Source of the DNA: Chelativorans sp. AA-79 | Lineage (GTDB): Bacteria; Pseudomonadota; Alphaproteobacteria; Rhizobiales; Rhizobiaceae | NCBI RefSeq assembly: GCF_029457495.1 | Contig: NZ_CP120361.1 | Span: 682,001-746,000, forward strand | Reading direction: 5' to 3' | DNA length: 64,000 nucleotides | In this document: positions 46,413 through 55,792 of the stretch, piece by piece | Layout: each line of letters opens with the position of its first letter | Numbering within the stretch: position 1 is the stretch's first letter | Program-made: the position numbers and the translations under genes | Notes under the pieces: generated by a model | What the model saw: only the letters and a program-made list of their open reading frames with translations | Told to the model about the DNA's origin: nothing | Database searches by the model: none

Positions 46413-47519
46413 TCAGCCGCCCTGCTGCACGGCGACCGGCTGAGGCGTGTAGTCGGGGCGCGGTGTCGGGATCGGCACATCGGCATAGCGCGGCTTGGCC
46501 GGTTCCTCGCCCATCGCGCCGCCAAGGCCGACGGCGACGACGCGCGGCTCGCGCTGCATGGGATGGACATGGGGCGAGGTGAGCACGAAGCGGCCTTGGT
46601 CGTCGCGCTCCTTCATGCGCTGCTCAACGGCCTCCTGCGTGCAGATCTCGCCTCGTATATCCGCAACGGCCGCCGTGGTCTGGCCCGACGGGCGGAGGCT
46701 GGCGATGTTGGGCCCGCCGAGACCGGGTGCCTTGAAGCCGCGGGCAAGCAACTCCGCGGCCAGCTCCGCTCGCTCCACCTGCGAGTGCGCCCCCAGGACG
46801 ATGGCTGCCAGCGTTCGCCGGCCACGCGTTGCGGTGGCCACCAGATTGAAGCCGGACGAGCAGATATAGCCCGTCTTCATTCCGTCGGCGCCATCGAACC
46901 GGCCGATCAGGAAATTGGTGTTCTCCTTGACGGATTCGCCGTTGCGCACGCCTTCGATGGAGAAATAGCCGGCATACCGGGGAAATTCGGTGCGCAGCGC
47001 GCGCACCAGGATGGCAAGGTCTCGCGCCGTGGTATACTGCGACGGCCCGGGCAGGCCATGGGCGTTGATGAAGCGGGTATCCGTCATTCCCAGGCGGCGT
47101 GCTTCCCCGTTCATCCGTGCGACGAATGCCTCCTCCGAGCCGCCGACGCTTTCGGCTACCGCCGTGGTGACGTCGTTGGCCGACATCACGAGGAAGATCT
47201 TCAGCGCGTTGTCGAGCGTCAGCACCGAACCTTGCGGATAACCGATCTTGCTGGGCGGCTCCTTTGCGGCGTTCTGCGTGATGCGCACGGGCGAATTGAG
47301 CTGAACCGCGCCGGATTCGAGAGCGCGGAAGACCACATAGGCCGTCATCAGCTTGGTGAGCGAGGCGGGATACCAGCGCTGGAAGGCATCCTCATGGGCC
47401 AGAACCCGGCCGCTGCCGACGTCGAGGAGAACAAAGGGGCCGGCATGTGCCGGAAGACCGAGGAGCAACGCGAAGAGCGTCGCGGCCAGAATGATCGGTT
47501 TGTGTCGCCAATGCCGCAT
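46413..47519 (-). CDS. D-alanyl-D-alanine carboxypeptidase
   Basis: The 368-residue penicillin-binding protein has a signal peptide (about 1-26), the S-x-x-K motif P-A-S-L-T-K near residue 52, S-x-N in M-S-A-N-D near 113 and K-T-G in M-K-T-G-Y near 214. It trims the terminal D-Ala from peptidoglycan pentapeptides (DacA/DacC family). A Pro-rich C-terminal tail ends it. Its stop is 5 bases from the GTPase start, so the two may be co-transcribed. Confidence 0.92.
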   Translation of the reverse strand: MRHWRHKPIILAATLFALLLGLPAHAGPFVLLDVGSGRVLAHEDAFQRWYPASLTKLMTAYVVFRALESGAVQLNSPVRITQNAAKEPPSKIGYPQGSVLTLDNALKIFLVMSANDVTTAVAESVGGSEEAFVARMNGEARRLGMTDTRFINAHGLPGPSQYTTARDLAILVRALRTEFPRYAGYFSIEGVRNGESVKENTNFLIGRFDGADGMKTGYICSSGFNLVATATRGRRTLAAIVLGAHSQVERAELAAELLARGFKAPGLGGPNIASLRPSGQTTAAVADIRGEICTQEAVEQRMKERDDQGRFVLTSPHVHPMQREPRVVAVGLGGAMGEEPAKPRYADVPIPTPRPDYTPQPVAVQQGG

Positions 47520-47705
47520 GCGTCCAATTCCATGTTGCGCGCCTGTTGCGGATATCCGAAAAATGCGCGAGGAAATTACCGTTCACCGCGGATTTTCCAA
47601 CCGCTTGCCGCGATAGCCAACGCAATTTGTCGTTATCGTGGCGCGATCGCTGATTCATTGTTTCTAAACTTCTCGCCGACCGCAAGCACAGGGAAAGAGT
47701 TTTTC

Positions 47706-48869
47706 ATGCCGATCGTTAACCGCGCAGCAGAGCTTCATGCAGAGATCAGGGAGTGGCGCCGTGATCTGCACCGCAGGCCGGAAATCCTCTTCGACGTCCA
47801 TGAGACCGCTGCGTTCGTGCGGGAAAAGCTCGAGAGGTTCGGCTGCGATGAGGTGGCCACGGGGATCGGGCGAACGGGCGTGGTCGGTATCATCCGCGGC
47901 AGCCGCGGCGAGGGGCCGTGCGTCGGGCTGCGCGCGGACATGGATGCGCTCCCCCTGCAAGAGGCGACCGGCAAGCCCTACGCCTCCGCCATGCCTGGGC
48001 GCATGCATGCCTGCGGGCATGACGGGCACACGGCGATGCTGCTCGGAGCGGCGAAGTACCTCGCCGAAACGCGCAATTTCGCGGGTACCGTGGCGGTGAT
48101 CTTCCAGCCCGCGGAGGAAGGCGGCGGCGGTGGTAACGAGATGGTGAAGGACGGCATGATGGAGCGCTTCGGGATCACCCGCGTCTTCGGCATGCACAAC
48201 CTGCCGGGCCTGCCGGTGGGGCAGTTCGGCATCCGCCCGGGGCCGATCATGGCGTCCACGGCGGAGTTCGCCATCACTGTCCACGGCAAAGGCGGGCATG
48301 CCGCCATGCCCCACAGGACGGTGGATCCGGTGGTGATGGCGGCGCAGATCGTGCTCGGCCTGCAGACCATCGCCGCGCGCTCGATCGATCCGCTGGAATC
48401 GGTGGTGGTTTCGGTGACGAAGGTCCATGGCGGCGACGCGCACAACATCATCCCCGACAAGGTGGAACTGGCGGGCACGATCCGCACCTTGAAGAGGGAG
48501 GTAAGCGCGCTTGCCGAAGAGCGGCTTCATGCCATCTGCCGGGGAATCGCCGACGCCGGCGGAGCGAGCGTGAGCGTCGAATACGACCCGAACTATCCTG
48601 TGACGGTGAACCATCCCGAGGAGACGGGGTTCGCTGGAAGCGTGGCGAGCGAGGTGGCGGGCGCTGCCAATGTGTTCACGGACATGCCTCCCATGATGGG
48701 CGGGGAAGACTTCTCCTACATGCTCGAGGCCCGCCCCGGCGCCTTCATCTTCGTCGGGAACGGGGACAGTGCCGGCCTCCACAACCCGGCATACGACTTC
48801 AACGATGAAGCCATCCCGCACGGGGTGAGCTACTGGGTGCGGCTGGCGGAGAGGGCGCTGGCTCCCTGA
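47706..48869 (+). CDS. M20-family amidohydrolase (hippurate hydrolase-like)
   Basis: The 387-residue enzyme has R-R-D-L-H-R-R-P-E near the N-terminus, the metal ligands M-H-A-C-G-H-D-G-H near 99-107, P-A-E-E-G near 137-141 and G-G-E-D-F near 333. This is the M20D amidohydrolase pattern (hippurate hydrolase, N-acyl amino acid amidohydrolase). The natural substrate cannot be deduced. The open frame extends upstream on paper but the ATG at 47706 matches the family start. Confidence 0.92.
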   Translation: MPIVNRAAELHAEIREWRRDLHRRPEILFDVHETAAFVREKLERFGCDEVATGIGRTGVVGIIRGSRGEGPCVGLRADMDALPLQEATGKPYASAMPGRMHACGHDGHTAMLLGAAKYLAETRNFAGTVAVIFQPAEEGGGGGNEMVKDGMMERFGITRVFGMHNLPGLPVGQFGIRPGPIMASTAEFAITVHGKGGHAAMPHRTVDPVVMAAQIVLGLQTIAARSIDPLESVVVSVTKVHGGDAHNIIPDKVELAGTIRTLKREVSALAEERLHAICRGIADAGGASVSVEYDPNYPVTVNHPEETGFAGSVASEVAGAANVFTDMPPMMGGEDFSYMLEARPGAFIFVGNGDSAGLHNPAYDFNDEAIPHGVSYWVRLAERALAP

Positions 48870-48968
48870 GCGCGGCGAAATGTCTCAAGTTATCCGCGGC
48901 AGGTCGCGCAAGGCAGCTATTTCGGCTTGGCGATACCGAAACGACGCGGTATGAGTGCGGTGCGGAAC

Positions 48969-49045
48969 GGTCCCGTAGCTCAGTAGGATAGAGCATCAGA
49001 TTCCTAATCTGAGGGTCGCAGGTTCGAATCCTGCCGGGATCGCCA
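48969..49045 (+). tRNA. tRNA-Arg (anticodon CCT)
   Basis: A full cloverleaf of 77 bases with encoded CCA. The acceptor arm pairs GGTCCCG with CGGGATC, the D arm is GCTC/GAGC, the anticodon loop is TTCCTAA in a TCAGA/TCTGA stem, and the T loop is the standard TTCGAAT. The anticodon CCT reads AGG (Arg). Confidence 0.97.
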
Positions 49046-49496
49046 TCCTCTTTGCCGCCACCGCATTTCAAGCTTCCTGCCCTGCGCTGCACGCATCGCT
49101 CAACGTATTGAAACGCTTGCGTTTTAATTGGCTGCACGTTATGGGAAAGAAGATTGTGGCTATCGCCAGATCGCTCTGTTCCGGGAAAGCCGTTCCCCCG
49201 AACAGGGATGGCCTTTGGTCGGCTTCCGCGCTTTCATGATTTCGCGTCGCGTTTTTGTCGGGTCGACAGTTTCGTGCAGTCGGTTTGCCGCCGAGCACTA
49301 TCCCCCATAGTTGGTAGGCGCCTGAATGGCTTTTGGCCAAACGAGGGAATGCACGTAACGTTTTATCATATTCTATGACAATGCGTTTCTGAATTTTACG
49401 CAGCATTCTCAAGCTTTTCAAGTTGATGGGTGTGTTTGCCCCAATTCTGACGAAGACGTCCCGGCATTCCCCACTCTATACAAAAGCAGGATTTTC
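49046..49496. other. 450-base intergenic region without a recognisable gene
   Basis: The stretch between tRNA-Arg and the opg operon is clearly lower in GC than its surroundings. Short open frames on both strands have no family features or ribosome binding sites. I found no copy of the tRNA 3' end that would mark an att site. The opg promoter presumably lies at its right end. Confidence 0.6.
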
Positions 49497-51083
49497 ATGG
49501 ACAGACGCGCATTCATCATCGGCGGCGGGGCACTTGCGGGAACGACCGCGCTCCTGAACAGTGCCGCTGCTTTCGCCCAGGAGCAGGCCACCCCGGCTGC
49601 CGCTGCCGAGGCACCTCAGCCCTTCTCCTTCGACCTTCTGACGGCCGCCATGAAGGAGAAGGCGGGAAAGGAGTACGAGCCCGTCAACGAGACGCTCCCG
49701 GAGGTGGTGACGGAGCTTACCTATGACCAGCATCGGGCCATCCGTTTCCGTCCGGATGCGGCGATCTGGGCCGGCGAAGCGCCCTTCGAGTTGCAGGCCT
49801 TCCATCCCGGCTGGCTCTTCAAGCAGCCCGTGCACCTCCATGTCGTCGAAAACGGCGCCGCCTCCAGGCTCCATATCGGCGCGGAGATGTTCGAGTATCG
49901 CAAGCCGCTCGATCCGCAGACGTTCCAAGGGATGGACTTCGCGGGCGTGGCGGGTTTCCGCCTTCACTACCCGCTCAACACCCCGGATGTCATGGACGAG
50001 CTGGTGTCGTTCCTGGGCGCCAGCTATTTCCGCGCGCTCGGGCGCGGCAGTGTCTACGGGATCTCCGCGCGCGGGCTCGCCGTCAATACGGCGACCTCGG
50101 CGGGCGAGGAATTTCCGATATTCACGGATTTCTGGATCCACAAACCCGACCGCCGCGAAAAATCGATCACTGTCTATGCCGCGCTCGACAGCGCGAGCGT
50201 GACGGGCGCTTACGCCTTCAAGGTCACGCCGGGCGCAACCACCGCGATGGAGGTGACGGCGCGTCTCTTCATCCGCAAGGACATCCAGCGGCTCGGCATC
50301 GCACCGATGACCTCCATGTTCCTCTTCTCCGAGAACAATCACCATGCCTTTGACGACTATCGCGGCGAGGTGCACGACAGCGAAGGGCTGAAGATCGTGC
50401 GCGCCAGCGGCGAGGAGCTGTGGCGCAACCTGAACAACCCGAAGGAACTCGCCAATTCCTTCTTCGGGGAAACCAGCCTCAAGGCGTTCGGCCTGTTCCA
50501 GCGCGACCGCGATTTCGATCACTACCAGGACGCGGAGGCCAACTATCAGCGCCGGCCCTCCCTGTTGGTGGAGCCGCTCGGCGATTGGGGCAAGGGCCAT
50601 ATCAACCTCGTGGAAATCCCGACCGAACTCGAGGTGAACGACAATATCGTCGCCTTCTGGATGCCCGAGGGAGACGTGAAGGCCGGTCAGGAGCTCGAAT
50701 ACCGGTACCGGCTCACCTGGGGGTCGATCGAGGAGGCCACCGGGCAGCTCGCGCGGGTCTCCGCCCTGCGGACGGGCATAGGCGGCACATCGGGCGTGGA
50801 GAATCCCGAAGATCTCAGGAAATTCGTCATCGACTTCGAAGGCGAGGTACTCGGGAACCTTTCCGCCGATTCCCACGTTGAAGCGAGTATTTCGGTGACG
50901 AGGGCGGAAATCGTGCACAGCGCGGTATCTCGGATCGAGGCCAACGGGGCCTGGCGGCTGGTGGTCGACTTGATACCGGAAGGTGACGCGCCGGTCGAAA
51001 TGAGTGGTTTTTTGAGTTTGGACGGCCAGAGATTGTCTGAAACGTGGGCGTATCAGTGGAGAAGAAGTGATGATCAGCGCTGA
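49497..51083 (+). CDS. Periplasmic glucan biosynthesis protein (OpgG/OpgD family)
   Basis: The 528-residue exported protein starts M-D-R-R-A-F-I-I-G-G-G, a twin-arginine-like signal, then has F-x-F-D-L-L-T-A near 43 and a long beta-sandwich domain with Y-D-Q-H-R-A-I-R-F near 77 and P-I-F-T-D-F-W near 205. OpgG and OpgD shape the beta-glucan backbone of osmoregulated periplasmic glucans; the Tat-type signal favours OpgD. It is the first gene of an opgG/D-opgH-opgC operon. Confidence 0.9.
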   Translation: MDRRAFIIGGGALAGTTALLNSAAAFAQEQATPAAAAEAPQPFSFDLLTAAMKEKAGKEYEPVNETLPEVVTELTYDQHRAIRFRPDAAIWAGEAPFELQAFHPGWLFKQPVHLHVVENGAASRLHIGAEMFEYRKPLDPQTFQGMDFAGVAGFRLHYPLNTPDVMDELVSFLGASYFRALGRGSVYGISARGLAVNTATSAGEEFPIFTDFWIHKPDRREKSITVYAALDSASVTGAYAFKVTPGATTAMEVTARLFIRKDIQRLGIAPMTSMFLFSENNHHAFDDYRGEVHDSEGLKIVRASGEELWRNLNNPKELANSFFGETSLKAFGLFQRDRDFDHYQDAEANYQRRPSLLVEPLGDWGKGHINLVEIPTELEVNDNIVAFWMPEGDVKAGQELEYRYRLTWGSIEEATGQLARVSALRTGIGGTSGVENPEDLRKFVIDFEGEVLGNLSADSHVEASISVTRAEIVHSAVSRIEANGAWRLVVDLIPEGDAPVEMSGFLSLDGQRLSETWAYQWRRSDDQR

Positions 51084-51222
51084 CGAAGACCTGCGGGCGC
51101 GTCATGTCCTTCAAGAGAGTGCGCTGCCGGTGGCTCCCATGGCCATGCCCGAGCAAACGCTGACCCGGCGACGGCGCGGCATTCTGCTGCGCCCCTTCTT
51201 CCAATGGCTTGCGCTGAGATAG
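51070..51222 (+). pseudogene. 5' fragment of opgH ended by an amber codon
   Basis: The frame starts at ATG 51070, overlapping the opgG/D end, and encodes about 50 residues including A-L-P-V-A-P-M-A-M-P-E-Q-T-L, which resembles the cytoplasmic N-terminus of OpgH proteins. It stops at TAG (51220-51222). The reading frame is the same as that of the opgH gene beginning at 51271, with no other stop between, so one nonsense codon separates the two. It may be a leader open frame, a nonsense mutation or a sequencing error. Confidence 0.5.
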
Positions 51223-51270
51223 CGCGGGACCAATGCCGGCTTTCGCCGGCCCGACCACGGGACTCCCACC

Positions 51271-53079
51271 ATGGTGACGCTGCGGCGCACAACTTCCCTC
51301 TTCTTTGCGTTGGCGATGGCCCTGGTGGCGAGCTACCTCGCCATCGGCTTCTTCAACGTGGACGGCCTGCAATGGCTCGACCTGGCGCGTGTGGCGCTGC
51401 TCGCGCTCACCACGGCCTGGCTCGCCTGGGGCGCGGTGCTCGCCCTCAACGGGCTCTTTTCCCTGCGCCGCGGCCGGGTTGCGCGGGCGCGCGGCCCGAT
51501 CTCGGCCAGGACGGCGGTGATCGTCCCCGTCTACAACGAAGACCCCGTAAAATCCTTCTCCCATGTGGCCGCGATGGCGGGGAGCCTGGGCCGGACCTCC
51601 TTCGCCGCGCGGTTCGATTTCGCCATCCTCTCGGACACGAATGATCCGCGCATCGCGGCGAAGGAGGAGTTCTGGCTGGCGCGGCTCAAGGACGAGGTGG
51701 GCGCGTCCTGCAACATCTATTACCGGCGCCGCGTTTCCAATCCGGGCAAGAAGGCCGGCAATGTCGCCGATTTCATCAAGACGTCGGGCGCGCTGTACGA
51801 CTATCTCATCATTCTCGACGCCGACAGCCTGATGGAAGGCGCGACGATGGTGGAGATGGTGCGGCGCATGGAGGCCGATCCCGAACTCGGGCTCCTGCAG
51901 ACGCTGCCCAAGGTGATCCGCGCACGCTCCTTCTTCGGCCGGGCGATCCAGTTCTCCGCTTCCTATTATTCACCGATCTTTGCGCTGGGCGTGGCCCTGC
52001 TGCAGGGAGCCGAGGGGCCGTTCTGGGGGCACAACGCCATCACGCGCACACGCGCCTTCGCGCAGAGCTGCGGCTTGCCGGAGTTGCCGGGCAAGCCGCC
52101 CTTCGGCGGCCACGTCCTCAGCCACGACTATGTGGAGGCCGCGCTTCTGGCGCGCAATGGCTGGAAGGTCCGGCTCGATCCTGATCTGCGCGGCTCCTAT
52201 GAGGAAGGGCCGGACAATGTGGTCGATTATGCGAAGCGCGACCGCCGCTGGTGCCAAGGCAACCTTCAGCACAGCCGGATCGTGCCGGCACCAGGCCTGA
52301 AGGGCTGGAACCGCTTCGTCTTCGTGCAGGGCATCATGGCCTATGTCTCCGCGCCGCTCTGGGCGCTGTTCCTGGCTGCCAGCATCGCGGCGCCGGCCAT
52401 GCAGGTCATTCCCGATTATTTCCCCGTACCGGGGCTGCCGGTCTTTCCGCGCGTGGAGACGGCCAATGCGCTGGCACTCTTGACCGGCGTCGTCGGGCTC
52501 CTGCTCGGCCCCAAGCTCCTCATCCTCGTCGACGGAATGATGACGGGCCGCAACCGGCGTTTCGGTGGGACGCTCCGCGCCTTCTTGGGGGTCGTGACGG
52601 AGATCGTCTGCACGAGCGTGCTTGCGCCTGTCATGATGCTCTTCCAAACCCGCGCTGTGATCGAGATTCTTGCCGGAGCGGATGCCGGTTGGCCGGCAGC
52701 CAACCGCGAGGCCGGCCGTGTCAGCCTGACGGAAGCGTGGGCGGCGAGCTGGTGGATCGTGGTGGTCGGCCTGATCACGATCGGCACGGCCTACAGGCTC
52801 GCGCCCGAATATCTGCCCTTCGTCCTGCTTGTAGCCGCGCCGCAGGTGATGGCGCCGCTCATCATCAGCGTCACGTCCTGTGCGAGCGGTGCGCTCCTTC
52901 GCTCGCCGCTCGGTCTCTTCGGCACGATCGACGAGATCTCCCCTTCGCCGGTCATGCGCGAACAGCAGTCGGTCCTGTCGCGCTGGCGCGCCGATCCGGT
53001 GAAGATTCCCGCTTCCGCCTCCGGGGCGATCGAAGGCTCCGAATCCCGCAAGTCCGCCGAGATCGGGACCGGCCGATGA
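51271..53079 (+). CDS. opgH: Glucan glucosyltransferase OpgH
   Basis: The 602-residue inner-membrane enzyme polymerises UDP-glucose into periplasmic glucan. It has helices near 10-28 and 36-58, a GT-A domain with V-P-V-Y-N-E-D-P, the D-x-D motif L-D-A-D-S-L near residue 189, F-W-G-H-N-A and the R-R-W motif in D-R-R-W-C-Q-G-N, then several C-terminal helices. The ATG at 51271 lacks a clear binding site and the protein is short at the N-terminus; an in-frame upstream segment (51070-51222) is separated by one amber codon. It overlaps opgC by 4 bases. Confidence 0.9.
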   Translation: MVTLRRTTSLFFALAMALVASYLAIGFFNVDGLQWLDLARVALLALTTAWLAWGAVLALNGLFSLRRGRVARARGPISARTAVIVPVYNEDPVKSFSHVAAMAGSLGRTSFAARFDFAILSDTNDPRIAAKEEFWLARLKDEVGASCNIYYRRRVSNPGKKAGNVADFIKTSGALYDYLIILDADSLMEGATMVEMVRRMEADPELGLLQTLPKVIRARSFFGRAIQFSASYYSPIFALGVALLQGAEGPFWGHNAITRTRAFAQSCGLPELPGKPPFGGHVLSHDYVEAALLARNGWKVRLDPDLRGSYEEGPDNVVDYAKRDRRWCQGNLQHSRIVPAPGLKGWNRFVFVQGIMAYVSAPLWALFLAASIAAPAMQVIPDYFPVPGLPVFPRVETANALALLTGVVGLLLGPKLLILVDGMMTGRNRRFGGTLRAFLGVVTEIVCTSVLAPVMMLFQTRAVIEILAGADAGWPAANREAGRVSLTEAWAASWWIVVVGLITIGTAYRLAPEYLPFVLLVAAPQVMAPLIISVTSCASGALLRSPLGLFGTIDEISPSPVMREQQSVLSRWRADPVKIPASASGAIEGSESRKSAEIGTGR

Positions 53080-54257
53080 CCACCACGATACCGCCCCAGG
53101 GCATCGGCCGCGACCACAGGCTCGATGTCTTCCGCGGGCTCGCCTTGGTGATGATCTTCGTCAACCATGTTCCAGGCAACGTGTTCGAGAATCTCACGTC
53201 ACGGAATTTCGGCTTCTCCGACGCAGCGGAGGCATTCGTCCTCATGTCCGGCATAGCGGTGGGGCTCGCCTATGCGCGTCTCTTCCGGGCCGGGGAATTC
53301 CTCAGCGGATGCATGCGGGTGTGGCGAAGGGCCGGGACGCTCTATGTCACCCATATCGTCACGACCGCGTTCGCCATCGCGATTCTCGCGGCTGGCGTCG
53401 TGGTTCTGGACACGATCGACGTGCTGCCGCGCGTGAACTTCACCGCATTGCTGGAGCAGCCCCTCAAGGCGATGATCGGCATCCCGCTGCTTACCCACCA
53501 GCTCGGCTATCTCAACATTCTCCCGCTCTATTCGACGCTGCTCCTGGTCTCACCTCTCTACATCCTGATCGGGCTGTGGAGCCGCATGGGGCTGATCGCC
53601 GTCGCCATTGTGGTGTGGGTGCTGGCGGGCACGTTCCGCATCAACCTGCCCAATTACCCGCTGCCGGGCGGATGGTTCTTCAATCCGGTGAGTTGGCAAC
53701 TCATCTATGCGATCGGCATAGCCTGCGGCCTGGCGATGATCCACAAGCGCAAGCTTATAGGCTACCATGGCTGGCTGTTCTCCGCCTGTCTCGCCTATCT
53801 GGCGTTCTCGCTGCTTTGGGTGCAGATGCAGAAAGGGAACCTGCCTCTCGAGCCGTATCTGCCCTTCTTCGTCGGCGGATTCGACAAGACGTTCCTGGCC
53901 CTGCCGCGCCTCCTGCACGTGCTTGCGCTTGCCTATGTGCTGACCAATCTGGCTGCGGTCTCACGGTTTCTGGCCCGGCCCGCTTTCCGCCCCGTTGAAC
54001 TCATCGGCCAGTATGGCCTCGCCGTTTTCGCTGTCGGTACGGTGCTGTCGATCGCTCTGCAGGTCTATCGGGCGCGCTTCGAGACCAGCGCCATCGAGGA
54101 CGGCGCGCTTCTCGCAGGCGGTCTCCTGATCCAGTATGGCGTCGCCCGCTTGTTTGCCGCAACATCGGAGAAGAAGCGTGGCAAGGCGCAGGAAAGCGGC
54201 GCGCGCAAGCCGTCGCTCGCCGGCAACCCAGCCGCTGGGCAGGCATCGCGTCCGTAG
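53076..54257 (+). CDS. opgC: OpgC-family membrane acyl/succinyltransferase
   Basis: The 393-residue protein has about ten transmembrane helices and begins R-D-H-R-L-D-V-F-R-G-L-A-L with F-V-N-H near residue 30, the start of the OpgC domain. OpgC adds succinyl groups to periplasmic glucans, making them anionic. It starts inside the opgH stop codon (ATGA) and closes the operon; a variable hydrophilic tail ends it. Confidence 0.9.
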   Translation: MTTTIPPQGIGRDHRLDVFRGLALVMIFVNHVPGNVFENLTSRNFGFSDAAEAFVLMSGIAVGLAYARLFRAGEFLSGCMRVWRRAGTLYVTHIVTTAFAIAILAAGVVVLDTIDVLPRVNFTALLEQPLKAMIGIPLLTHQLGYLNILPLYSTLLLVSPLYILIGLWSRMGLIAVAIVVWVLAGTFRINLPNYPLPGGWFFNPVSWQLIYAIGIACGLAMIHKRKLIGYHGWLFSACLAYLAFSLLWVQMQKGNLPLEPYLPFFVGGFDKTFLALPRLLHVLALAYVLTNLAAVSRFLARPAFRPVELIGQYGLAVFAVGTVLSIALQVYRARFETSAIEDGALLAGGLLIQYGVARLFAATSEKKRGKAQESGARKPSLAGNPAAGQASRP

Positions 54258-54263
54258 CGCTGG

Positions 54264-55529
54264 TCAGAGCCAGTCGGGCAGAGAGTCGAGGCCGATCAAG
54301 TCCTCATAGCTCGGCCGCGTGCGCACCACGTGGAAGCGGTTACCGTTCACCAGCACCTCCGGCACGAGAAGGCGCGAATTGTAAGTGCTCGCCTGGACGG
54401 CGCCATAGGCACCGGCCGTGCCGATCGCAATGAGATCGCCCTGCTTCATCGTCGGCAGGTCGCGGTCGAGCGCCAGGAAATCGCCGGTTTCGCAGACTGG
54501 GCCGACCACATCGACCTTCATGCGGGCAGCGTCTCCTGCCGGCTCGCGCACGGGGCGGATCGCGTGATAGGCGTCGTAAAGCGTCGGCCGGATGAGATCG
54601 TTCATCGCCGCGTCGACGACGAGGAAGCTCTTCGCATCGCCCTCCTTCACGTAGAGGACTTCCGAGACGAGGATGCCGGCATTGCCGACAATGAGCCTTC
54701 CGGGTTCGAAGACGACCTTCAGCCCCAGTCTCGTGACGTGCCTGCGCACCACCTCGGCATAGGCATCGGGCAGGGGAGGCGGCTCGTTGTCCTCGCGATA
54801 GGGCACGCCGAGCCCGCCGCCCAGGTCCACATGCTCGACCGTGTGGCCGTCGGCGCGCAGCGTCTCGGTGAGCTCGGTCAGCAGCGCGAACGCCTGGTCG
54901 AAGGGCTCGAGCTCGGTGATCTGGCTGCCGATATGCATGTCGATGCCGGTCACCTTGAGCCCCGGAAGCTCGGCCGCGCGTGTGTAGGCCTCGCGCGCAT
55001 CCTTCCAGGGAATGCCGAACTTGTTCTCCGATTTGCCGGTGGAGATCTTCTTGTGCGTCTTTGCGTCGACATCCGGGTTGATGCGCAGCGAAATGGGCGC
55101 TTCCAGCCCCAGTGCCTGCGCGCGGGCGGAGAGCAGCTCCAGCTCCGGCAGCGATTCCACATTGAAGCAGAGAATGCCTGCCGCCAGTGCGAAATCCATT
55201 TCCCGCGCCGTCTTTCCGACGCCGGAGAACAGAATCTTCCTAGCGGGGATGTCAGCGGCCAGCGCCCGGCGCAACTCGCCTTCGGATACCACATCCGCGC
55301 CCGCGCCGAGCTCGCCGAGCGTCTTCAGCACCGCCTGGTTGGAATTGGCCTTCATCGCGTAGCAGACGAGGGAATCCAGACCCGAAAGCGCCTCGGAGAA
55401 CACGCGATAGTGCCGCGTCAGCGTGGCCGTCGAATAGCAGTAGAAAGGCGTACCCACGGCCGCCGCAATCTGCGGCACCGGCACGTCCTCGGCGTGGAGC
55501 ACGCCGTCACGATACTGGAAGTGGTTCAC
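54264..55529 (-). CDS. lysA: Diaminopimelate decarboxylase
   Basis: The 421-residue PLP enzyme converts meso-diaminopimelate to lysine. The PLP lysine is in Y-A-M-K-A-N near residue 57, with H-I-G-S-Q near 192, G-G-G-L-G near 231 and C-E-T-G-D near 341. It lies downstream of the small lipoprotein and argH on the same strand, the usual rhizobial order, and converges on opgC. Confidence 0.96.
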   Translation of the reverse strand: MNHFQYRDGVLHAEDVPVPQIAAAVGTPFYCYSTATLTRHYRVFSEALSGLDSLVCYAMKANSNQAVLKTLGELGAGADVVSEGELRRALAADIPARKILFSGVGKTAREMDFALAAGILCFNVESLPELELLSARAQALGLEAPISLRINPDVDAKTHKKISTGKSENKFGIPWKDAREAYTRAAELPGLKVTGIDMHIGSQITELEPFDQAFALLTELTETLRADGHTVEHVDLGGGLGVPYREDNEPPPLPDAYAEVVRRHVTRLGLKVVFEPGRLIVGNAGILVSEVLYVKEGDAKSFLVVDAAMNDLIRPTLYDAYHAIRPVREPAGDAARMKVDVVGPVCETGDFLALDRDLPTMKQGDLIAIGTAGAYGAVQASTYNSRLLVPEVLVNGNRFHVVRTRPSYEDLIGLDSLPDWL

Positions 55530-55554
55530 TTCAACTCAGCTTTCTTGCTCGGCG

Positions 55555-55758
55555 TCAAAGCAGCCGGTCGAGGATGAACGGGCGGTCCTCGACGGGCTTC
55601 TGCGGCTCGGGCGGCAGGGGCTGGTCGTTGCGCTCCGCCTCTTTCCGAGCCTCGACCGCGGCCTCGTAGGGTGTGTCGAGCGGGCCCTTGCGGCCGCAGG
55701 CGGAGAGACCGACCGACAAGCCGAGCAGGATAAGGGTGAACGTTGTCCGCGCTTTCAT
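55555..55758 (-). CDS. LptM-like small lipoprotein
   Basis: The 67-residue protein has a lipoprotein signal with lipobox L-S-A-C (Cys21) followed at once by G-R-K-G-P-L-D-x-P, the motif of the LptM (YifL) family, which assists the LPS export machine LptDE in E. coli. The rest is charged and proline-rich. The ATG at 55758 gives the usual signal length. It sits between argH and lysA as in relatives. Confidence 0.85.
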   Translation of the reverse strand: MKARTTFTLILLGLSVGLSACGRKGPLDTPYEAAVEARKEAERNDQPLPPEPQKPVEDRPFILDRLL

Positions 55759-55792
55759 CTGCCGTCCAATCCTTGGAGATACCGGAGCGGTT

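Noticed and set aside
48969..49500. Attachment-site duplication next to tRNA-Arg
   Set aside because: No second copy of the tRNA 3' end and no integrase nearby; xerD belongs to the housekeeping set.
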